From Tridacna crocea (lineage: Eukaryota; Mollusca; Bivalvia; Cardiida; Cardiidae), in assembly GCA_943736015.1 (NCBI GenBank), contig OX031063.1, forward strand, positions 5,189,001 through 5,253,000: a stretch of 64,000 nt of DNA, given 5' to 3'. Positions 49,227-60,366 of the stretch are shown piece by piece. Within the stretch, counting starts at the first letter, position 1. Every line of letters begins with the position of its first letter. The position numbers and the translations under genes were made by a program. The notes below the pieces were generated by a model, which saw nothing but the letters and a program-made list of their open reading frames with translations, ran no database searches and was not told the DNA's origin.

Positions 49227-49449
49227 TTAACTCTTTACTATCCCTACTTTGCCGACCCTGAGAAAGAGACTTTTAGAATACATTGTGGGAAAAGGAGAAA
49301 ATGCTGGCTACCAGCATTTTCTCCTTTTCCAACAATGTAATTTTCTCTTCACAACACAAATTTCAAATTTTCAGTCACTTTTATTTTGTCTTCTGCAAAT
49401 GCTTTCAATTTGGGCAGGCCTAAAATTTTGTCCCTTTGTAATGAATTAA
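49227..49449. mobile_element. Family-A MITE, copy 5 (inverted)
   Basis: TTAA at both edges, with the core GAAAATGCTGGCTACCAGCATTTTC. Confidence 0.8.
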
Positions 49450-49982
49450 AAGGGCCAAGTCGCTGTGAGAGACTCGAAACGCTTTTACCTTAAATCAAGA
49501 TCAGACTGCTCAGAATGTAATATCAGATCGAAGATCTACCCTTACCGAAACGGCGAAAAACTTTAGTAAGCAGAAAGATAGTTTAAATTTCAAATGTCTA
49601 TGGTATCATTTCGATATCTTTACCTCACAGTCCTGACTTTAAATGACCTGGATGAAGAAAGCTTGGGAAAACATAGTAGGAAATGGAAGGAAATGCTGGT
49701 AACAAATTTTAAGTTTTGAGTTCCTTTATTTTGTGAGGTGCAAATGCTTTCAGTTTGGACACGTCTTCAACTACTCGTTAATATTCCTTAGTCCAAAAAT
49801 AATAATAATAATAAAACATACACACATTTCATTATTACATCCTCTATTGTTTGCTCTAATTAAAATTATCTCATTGTGACAATTAAAATGACTACCCATA
49901 ACCACAACCTAGGCTTTAGTGAAAATCTGTAGTCACATTTCTCGTTGAAACCCAAAATATTCTTTCTTATCGGCTTTAATGT
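49450..49982. repeat. 3' flank of the Cys-module gene
   Basis: About 49,640-49,790 is an eroded family-A fragment, and a short (AAT)n tract lies at about 49,797-49,814. No other feature. Confidence 0.4.
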
Positions 49983-50131
49983 TCATGAAGCACTTGGTGG
50001 TTTTATGCATGCGCAAACTTTGTCACTGAAAACAAGGTCTCTATGGCAACGATATGGGGTAAAACCGTAGCCCCACTGATACATCTGGAAATACTTGGGT
50101 CCCAACTCCTTGGCAGCCCTTTTATGACACT
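49983..50131 (-). CDS. Cys-module gene, terminal exon (module 4)
   Basis: It encodes CHKRAAKELGPKYFQMYQWG through VCACIKPP and stops at TGA. The acceptor is TTTTCCAG, entered in phase 1. The four module cysteines are present. Confidence 0.75.
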
Positions 50132-53100
50132 CTGGAAAATGGACAAATAGAGGGAGTCTAATAATACATAATCAAAATAAAAGAAATAATTCATCTTGGA
50201 AATCAAGAAAAGAGAAACTGATATATAACGATATGACAAATGTAAACCGGAAGTACATAAAGCCCTAGGTTGCCGAGCGAGACTAACTGACCTTTTGCGG
50301 ACATTGTAGATCAAGATCAGACTGCACAGAACGTGCAGTCTGATCTTGGATCTACAGTGTCCGATAAGGAGATATTAATCCTCCAAAATAACTTTGAAAT
50401 AGCAAGATTTGGGTTTTTACCACCTAATTGAAAATTCAATTTTAGTTATTTTGCAGGACAAGGGTTAATAACAGTAATACTAGTAACAGCAATAATGATG
50501 GTGATAATAATAAAACCTTTTGTCCATTACTCTTCAAAGTAAAAAGAGTTGGTATCAAACTAAACCTTGTATATTAACTCTTTACCACACGAGAAAAATT
50601 TAGACTAGTCCAAATTGAAAGCATTTGCTGACGACAAAATAAAGGTGACTAAAAAATAGAAATCTGTTCTGGGAAGGGTAGAAAACACTGTGGGAAAAGG
50701 AGAAAATGCTGGTTACCAGCATTTTCTCCTTTTCCCATAGTGTTTCAAAAGGATTCTTTCTCAGGGGCGTCAAAAGTAGGGATTGTGTGATAATGGGTTA
50801 ATAAACAGCGACTGTCGTATCTCACTGTTCCATTTTTGCATAATAACCTTGAAGATATATTAATTCTCAATGTGCCAGAATGTTTTCATTATATACTTTA
50901 TTGCTGCCATTTTCACCTGTCTGTATATTACCACTCAGATCTGTGACCTTTTGTATTTCAAAATGAATAAAACTTGAAACTATCAGCTTTTATTCACTAC
51001 GACAATCTGCTATTGTTTTTTGATAATATCGTAAATAAACAGTTTACTGTTTCGGGTTAGAAAACGAAGCCATGCATGTAAAGGGTCTTTCGAAGAAAAA
51101 AAGTAATCGAGGGAAAAAAACAAAGAGAGACGAATACTGAAGAAAATCTGCAGATGAAAATGATAGGGCAATTGACTTTGGCTTGGACAATGATGGTTCT
51201 ACTGATTTTTCTAAATCAACACAATAAAAGGTAAGATGGCACAAGTATCTAAACATACCTGTCACTGGAAACTTTACTTCGTCAAAAGTGGCATTTCCTG
51301 TAGAGAAAATTGGCATAAATGATTTAGTGACAACTTCCGACTTGTTTTTACCAAGGAAGATTATTTACTGGAAACGTGTTCAGAAAAGGAAGAATGAAAA
51401 ACTAAAAAAAAAAATACACTCGAGGAGTAGTTTAGGGGGATTTGATAGAGTATGAGTTGGCGTTTTTACAGTTGGACAAGCAGATTGGCAGAGAAGGAAA
51501 CAGACCAACAACGCCACTAGCAACATCTTTACATAGTTGATATGATTGGTACGAAGGAAAGACAGATTTACTTACACTGTAACCAGTCCTCAATAATTAA
51601 ATATCAACACAAGATTATTAGGTACTCACTTGGTGCCAGGACACAGGCACATTTTGCGTCATCATAGACTCTGTATCCATTACAGATGTAAGGTACAAGC
51701 CCGAAACCCCAGATATACAGCTGAAAGAACTGTGGACCTAGCTCAGGTACCGCTCGTTTGGAACACTCTATAACATTGAAATACAAACATCTCTTAATGA
51801 TACGAATAAATTGTGCCTTAGTATAAATTCAGCTATCATAACATTATCATCTATCCTTCTTTATTTGTTATTTTCAAACTTAACCCAATTTTTTCAACAC
51901 TACTCCGGCCACATCGTGATAGTCGCTGCACAGATTCACGAGCTTCAAAAGTTTTTAACCAGGATTACGCCAAACACTTTCCAAGTCACTGGCTTTTTTT
52001 ACAGAAAAATAATGCCGTAAACAATATCTACCATTGAAAAAGAATAGATCTTGTCAAAATGACTTACATCAAGCAGTGTACAGGTGTTTTGTCGACCAGG
52101 GATTCCCTCACAAGCTATCGAGTGAAAGTCCTGCTCGTTTCCATAAAGTTCATGAAGATAGATCTAGTTTATGTTATATTAGTTTTATTCCATTCCGACA
52201 AATACAAGTATAAGGCAGCTAACTTATAATGCATCCACTTATCACAGAAAAAAAGAACAGCAGACATGAGAACATTGTCATCCATTCTTCCTTACTTCTT
52301 ATTTTCCAACTTAACGCAATCTCAACACTAATCTGGCCACATAAAGATTGTCACTGCACAGATTCATGAGCTTCATAGGTTTATACAAGGATTATGCCAA
52401 GCTATTGGCCTTTTTTTCAGAAAAATAATGCTGTAAACGATGTCTATAAACTGAAAAAGGTTAGATCTTGTCAGAATGACTTACATCAAACAGTGCACAG
52501 GGGTTTTGTCGACCAAGGATTACCTAACAAGCTGTCGCTTACAAGTCCTGCTCGTTTACATGAAGTTCATAAAAGTAGATCTAATTATGTTATATTAGTT
52601 TCACTTCACTTAGACAAATACAAGTATAAAGCAGTTATGTTTTAATGCATCCACTTATCACGTAAATGGCAGAAAAAAGAACTTTGTGTAGGCGTAGTAG
52701 ACTACGAATTGTAATCGAGATATTTGATTTGTGGAAATTCTCTTTTGAACCTGCTTAACAGCAAATTGAGATGAACTTAGTACATGTATTTAAAATGTTT
52801 ACACAGCATCCATACAGTATGTTAGTAAAATATATTTGCTTCGAGATGTTTAACGCTACTTTCACACAGTATTCACTATTTCAGTCTTTTCAAAAGTACA
52901 GATTTCATTTTCATATCTTTCCTTGGTTTGATATATAGTAGGTTGGGGCAGTCGTGTGCCTTATCCAGAGATATTCCAGAGACATCAAAGCATTCAACGG
53001 AGACCTGACCAAGATCTAACAAATTGATAATCCTCTGCTTGGACAAATAGGACGCAATAAACCCCTGTGTGTAACATATACACTGTAAATATAGAAAAGC

Positions 53101-56100
53101 CTAGTTGCAGAATACAAACCTTTATGTGCAAATACGATAACTTGGTCTCTGGAATCCGGACCTGAAATTAAATAAGAAGACAAAATGGACTCTCTGACAA
53201 GCGACACCCTTTCCAACTTGTCGACTTTACAAAGTTTTTTTTTTTACATTATCTGCACTGATTGTCCTTCTGTCAGGGGTTTTTCGATGGAAAGTGTTGA
53301 AGTGTTTTGAAGTTCTCAAAACAACTTGTGTAAGACTTACTTATCCATAAACTTGTATGTAATATAGGCATCAATTAGTTGATAAACAAAGATGACGTAC
53401 CGGTGGACATATTGTTGCTATTTTTAGTGACTGATTTGCATGTAATACCCATTGACGAATAAATCAAAACGACCCACTGTTGTACCTTCAATTAAAGATC
53501 ATCAATCCATTACGTGTTCATATGGACAGGTACTAAGTTTTACATTTTAAGTCGTTATCAGAGAACAAATTTTAAGATATCTCCATATTGAAAGCATTTG
53601 CAGACGACATCTTACGCGTCCAACGTAAGGTAACGGAAGGGAAGAAAGATATAAGGAAAATGAGAGACTGGTTGTCACAAACATTTTTTTTCCTTCACTG
53701 TTTCTGATTGGCCCTTATCCCACAGGGTCGTTTCAACATTAAAATACTTCCTAAAGGTTTCAAAAGAAAATTAATCATCAAAGGTGGACACAAAGTTTCA
53801 CTAAACAACCGTTATTGCTGAGAGTGGAATGGACCTGGGATCGTTTAACCCTTTACCTGATATGCCAATTTGATGCTCTTCCATCGCAGCAGCAAATAAA
53901 GATATGATGTCAAAAATATTGAAAAATGAGGATACAAATATCTGATTGAGTTGAAAACATTGTGGAAAAAGGAGAAATTGCTCGTTACGAGCAATTTCTC
54001 CTTTTCCCACAATGTTTTCAAAAGCTGTCTGTTCTTGATGAGTCAAAATGAGTATCTGTGGAGTAAAGGGTTAAGTTATTAAAGTGCAATGTCAGACTAC
54101 ATCTTCCACCTCTATTTATAACTTTTGCAAGGGTTGTCAAAAGTCAAGCTGGGCAGATGATGGATAATTCACTTGCTAAGACTTCCCACCAAGAAACTAT
54201 ATTTAGCAAACAGTTATTTCTGTACCCTACAGTTCCAGCTGGACAGAGAACAAGGGTAAAGTCTTGAGAAAACTGGTTTTAAATATTTCCATCCTATTTT
54301 CTACTATGTATCACGGTGACAGACGACAGATTCATTCATTGTTTAAGGCGCTGTCACACTCTAGCGTATAGAGCCAGCGTATGAGGACCGTATCAAATAT
54401 TTCGAAAAATTGTTTATACGCGCAACTTTTCAGCGTATGAGGTCAACTGCCAACTGTAACAAATCTTGGTGATGTTGCAGCACAGCAACCTCCATCTCTG
54501 AACTGCTGGAACAAACTGATACAGATTTGGAAATGTGAGACTTTATATACCCCCCACCCCCCAATACGCTGGAAATACGCATGTAATACGCATGGGATAA
54601 GTTTGCTGTACGCTCAGAACACGTTAGGCATAATATGAGTACGTTAGACTGTCGTTAAAATTACCATTATAACGTTAGCCATTCGTTAGACACACATCAG
54701 ACACACGTTCATTATACGCTCCTCTAACGCTAGGTTTCCTGACCCATTCAATTTTGAACAACGTATGAGAAGCGTACTCGACTTATGAGTAACGTACCTT
54801 CAGCGTACCTCTAGCGTGTTCAGCGTATGAGGAACGTATGATGAGCGTAAAATTCATACGTCGGCATACGCTGAAAATTTTTGTGCATGTTCAAAAAATT
54901 TTTTGGCCGTCAACGTACATCAGCGTACACCGACGTGCCGCGGCGTACTAGAAACGTATTCCAGCGTACCCATAGCGTGTTTCAGCGTATGTCAGCGTAT
55001 GCCCAAAAAGTCCATACGTTCATCATACGCTGGCTCTATACGCTAGAGTGTGACAGCGCCTTTAGTTGAGAAGCAGGAATTCTGCAGTACCCTTTTCATA
55101 ATTATGAACTTCCATACAACAAGTGATCGCAAGCAACAAAATCAGAGCCGTAGACTATCCACCCAAGCCTGAACCATTCAACCCAGAACAGCCTTTCGAC
55201 AAAAGGGAAACCATACTTGAAAGTGTCTGACGATACTTACCAACAAAGTCTTTCGAACTTTGGGGGGTCTTCTCCTTCTTCATATTTTCAATCAACTTAT
55301 TTGGTTCAACAAGATGTGCTTTAGTTTCTAGTTTTAGCACATTCACTTTTCTAACGTTAGTATCAACAGCACTGTCAATCATTAAGAAATCCGCTTCTTT
55401 TCGTATTACGGGAATCGGCCCATTCTTCAGAAGACGATCTATATGTTGTTCAGAAATGGCGTCTTTACCAAGTGGGATAGTCACGTTGTCAACAGGTTCT
55501 GGGTTTGATCTTTCTATTTTAACAACAGGGTTGAAAAGTTTGGGCTTTACAAAGTTTACTGATTTCTTCACTTCCTGGGATGATTTCTCCCGTCGCCAGA
55601 ATGGAACGTCTGATTGAGAATTGGCCCCGAAGTGAACATCAGAAACTGAAATTCTTAAGGCTTTACTGACGGTTTTCTGAAAAAGTGTAAAATCAAAAAT
55701 AAAAAAAAATTGTTCCACTCTTTATCTCAGGATGGCCTCCAACAGGCGAAAAAGGGCATTCGGACATTTCCGTGAAATTTGCTCAGCCCTCGCAGATTAA
55801 TCTGAAACTAAACCTTCCGTTTTCATGTAATTTTCTGTTTTGTACTAGTCTACCGTAGCACAAAATCTATTACCAGTATATTCTTAACTCTTAACCACAC
55901 AAGAAAATTTTAGACTGGTCCAAATTGAAAGCATTTGCACCCGTCAAAATAAAAGTTACTGAACAATTGAAATTTGGGTTGAGAAGGGTAGAAAACATTG
56001 TGGGAAAAGGAGAAAATGCTGGTTACCAGCATTTTCTCCTTTTCCCACAATGTTTTCAAAAGGCCTTTTTCTTATGGGTCGTTAAAAGTCGGGATTGTGT

Positions 56101-59100
56101 GGTAAAGAGTTAAATTAATTAAAGCGTGTCTCGCATCTGAAACAGTCGGTTTTCTGAACATACAGGCTGGCAAAAAAATCAAATACAAATAAACGTTTAT
56201 ATTTTAAGAACAAAACACTGTCAACATCCAATCCTTTACCGACAATCCCTCGGTTTAATGATGGTAGAAAAAAGGGCTTTTAAAAACATGACGAGAAAAG
56301 TAGAAAATGCTAGTAACCGCCATTTTCTCCTTTTCTCTCCATGTTGTCCTTCCCTTAAAAGCCAGATCTCCTCATTTGAACCACATAGAATTAGGAGTAT
56401 GCTAATGCTTTCAATTATGACACTAAAAATTAATTCTAAAAATATCAAACACCCCCAACACCACGGCCATGTTTTTTTCGAGGGATCAAATTTTCACGAA
56501 CAATTTTTCATTCTTTAAATTCATTTCTTTGTCCAAAAGAATCTGTACCTTTTGGATGATTGCCAATTGAATTTCTGTCCATGCCTTTTTTCCCATCACA
56601 GTCATTGTTGGTGATATACCTTGCTATGAGGGATTTAAAACAGTCAATATTTCAGTCACATCCAGGCGATCAGTATACCCCTTCACGTGTTTTCTTGGAC
56701 TTCTTTTAATAATTATTGTAGCTGTGCAAACACTTTAGAAAACATTCGTTTTGAATCATTTTTCTTTAGCAATGTTAAAATTGGGCAAACACGAGTAAAA
56801 GTGATAAATTTTACCCTATCTGTAGAAGCACTTCTCTCATCTTCTAGTATGACAATGTCGTCATCCTCACGTTTTACAATATCACCATGATATACTAGAA
56901 TAGAGCAAATATACAAGCTATGAGCTGTGAAAAAGCGGCGTTAATGTTCAATGCATGTGCATGTGCAAAGGTAACGAAACAGGTCAGCATTCGTGGTCCC
57001 TGTAGACCGACATGTGTCGAAACATTTTGCTCTTGGTCTTTTTCTGTGCTGAGTTTGCTTGGTATAATGTTAGTTAATTTCTTAAAGTTAAGCGACAATC
57101 CATGTCGCTATCTTCCCCCCCCCCCCGTATCTGTCATCTGTCTGTCTGTCTCTCTCTCTCTCTCAACGAATGTACACTGTCTGTCTTGTCTAGGATGCGC
57201 ATTGACATTTTTTGAAAACATTTACATATCTCCATCGACAGTTTGCTTATGTTGAGCAAATTATTAGAGAAATTCATCTGCAACTTACCTCTTGTATGAA
57301 CACATGTACAATGTTTCTTATGGAACAATGTCCCAGGAGCACATCGCATTTTTTGCCAGTTACCGCTAGGCTCGTGCATCATGTACCATTCTGGGCCTTC
57401 TGTAGCAGCACGGAACGGGCATTGACGTACTAGTTGTGAATTAAAAAAACAATCAGCGATTTAACTCATTACCAAACGACAATATTTTAGGCGTGTCAAA
57501 ATCGTAAGCATTTGCACACGACAAAATAAAACTGACTAAAAATTTGAAATTTGTGAAGGGTAGAAAATATTGTGGGAATAGGAGGAAATGCTGGTTACCA
57601 GCATTTTCTCCTTTTCCTACAAAATTTTCTAAATGCTTCTTTCTCAGGGCCGTCAAAGTAGGGATTGTGCGCTAAAGGGTTAAGTAAAAATAAAGGCCAA
57701 ATGTGAAAAAATCCGGATGTTTTTAAATACATTTGAATTTATATCATACCATTTAAAAGTTTGGAAGAAGAAGACAATCTTTCAACGTACGGTTGCTCCA
57801 AGTATCAGTCGCTGACAGAAAAATTATTTTCAAAACTAGGTTAAAGTCTGCCAGGTAGCTGTGTCTTTTGTTTCCTTTTTGCCAGATTTTGAAATACATT
57901 TTTTGCTGCCAGTGACAACATGGTACCAGACGGTGACCACACGATAACAGTTTGTCATCTTCGCAATATTTCCTATATTTTTAAAAGGTATGATTTAAAG
58001 TTAAATGCATTATGACACCTGCTTTGATATCGTGGCATTTACTTGGCCTTTAAACAAAATATAAATCATTAGGAAATGAATTTGTTTGTTAGTTTATTTT
58101 GATATTATTATTTACGTCATGTTTGTGCAGTTCATGCATGGCTTTTTCCCGATTTAAATACAATACTTACCTACAACTCATATGATACAATCTTAGGTAA
58201 CAACTCATGGTACAATCGTAGGTAATTTTGTGGTTTCGGTGATTTCTCAAATGACGTAAACCCGGAAATTCTTCTAAATTTATGAGATCGTTATTCATTT
58301 CTATTTTAACGCTAAATACGATGTAATCAGTCAAATTTTTGAGCATTGATATAAATTACTAAACATGTTGTAAGATATTATGATCATAAAATACATGTCC
58401 CGTTCTAATCATGTGGATTTTCGTCGGTTTACTTCGGAAACCACGTAACTACAGCTTGTAACAAGCTGTAGTTACGTGGTTTGCGAAGTAAACCGACGTT
58501 TTGCTGTATCAGGTGTTACATCGTGCCTTTGCCGCTCAGTTGCTGACTTGTATCACCATGTCCATTTGGAAAGCTGTCGGCTATTTCTTTTTTTACGTGA
58601 TCGGATAATAAGGTTTTTACTGACACGTCAGAATATTTCTTATTGCCTCTGTTTGAAATTAAAGACTATTTTCTGTAATTTTGACAAGAGGTATCTCCTT
58701 TGAAGAACTGCATCTTGATATTTGGCACCGCAACATCTGATTTTCTTTTCATTTCTATTAAACTCAATATACTCTATATCATCACCTGAGCGAAAAAAAA
58801 AAAATGTCCACAAAACAATCTGTGGCATATGCTCTTTAAACTTGTTTTTACTTAATATGGGGAAGAAAAAAACATTGCAAGGCTGCCTTACCACAGTTTT
58901 ATAAACCTTTAGAATTAAATCACTCTCAAAGGACAAAGCAGTATCAGATCATAATTATATGGCCTGCACCTCGCGAAAAGGGACACTGGGACATTTGCGT
59001 AAATTAGCGTCTCGAATCAATCTGCGCAATCCGCGCAGGCCAATCCAAAACAAAACTTTCCGTTTTTATTTAATTTTTTGTTTTGCGAAAGTCTACAGTA

Positions 59101-60329
59101 GCACAAAATCGACAGTCGTCGTAAAGTGCCGTCTCGGATTAGCCTGCGCGGACTGCGCAGGCTGATCCGAGACGACACTTTACGCAAATGTCCGAATGTC
59201 CCTTTTTTGCGTATTGCAAGTCATTATCATAAATCATGTTCAACTTACTTTCTCCCGTCTGTATATTAAGTAGTAGACTCCCAGCGGGGGTTGGTTTTGT
59301 CGCTGGCTCTGTAACAATTTAGTATCATATTCAGATGATCCTTATCACGATCCCTGACGTTCTATAAGTAAAACGCCGACAAAAAACACCAAAATGTACT
59401 TCCCTGCCGTCTAATCTTAGCCTACATACATATTTACGACAAGTAACTTGATTCTGAAGTAAACTACTACGTAACTTTTACCAGATGATATGGTTTTCTA
59501 GATCGTTCATATTCACCTTAAACGTTAAATGACAACCTCACGCTGATGACCTTATCGGAGACTACATCCAAGATCAGACTGCGTCTTAACCTACACCGTC
59601 CGTTAAAGGTTTTTCACATCGCTGTTAGCCGACAAAGCCGTCATCATGTTGAATACGTCGTTGATCGATCACTCTCTCTCCCCTCACTTCTCTCTCGAAA
59701 GGGAGTGGGTGCGAAGGGACTGGGGCCATTGGTCTTAAAAAGGAAAGGGGCACATACTCTGCGGAGCTCAACTTTCTGGCAACTGTAAGGCTTGTATGTA
59801 TGCTAGAAATGCAGGACTTACTTACAATTTACAAAACTTCCCTCCGGGTTTGTCTGATTTGGACATGAGACAACGGTTCATCGATATCTCAGCAGTCGTT
59901 TAAATATAATAAATGTTTCATTTCACTTAAGGCTGTCTTTATTCGTTGTATCAAATTCATTGAATTAAACGACCATTTAGAAAAAAGTTACACATCCTCG
60001 TCTGTCTCTGAACCAAAGAAACACTTAAATTCTGATTTAAAAATGAAGCGTAAAAGTATTTTCCTCTCTTTTATATTTAGAATCAAAACGCTGAGCCTTG
60101 GAAGCCTATATTGGTATGTTGATAAACGTAGCCCGGGGCTATTACGTGTTTTAGCTATCAGTACAAAAGAATGACCGTTATACTTACCTGATATTGAACA
60201 TAAAAATCTTCTTCAAACAGCTTTTATGTTCATATCATTCATTTATATTCCTTTTTTCCTTAATCCGCTCCGCCAATTTATCATTTTGTTTTTATTCAAT
60301 GGTTTACCCCCATATCTATCTATCTCTCT

Positions 60330-60366
<37 letters not shown>

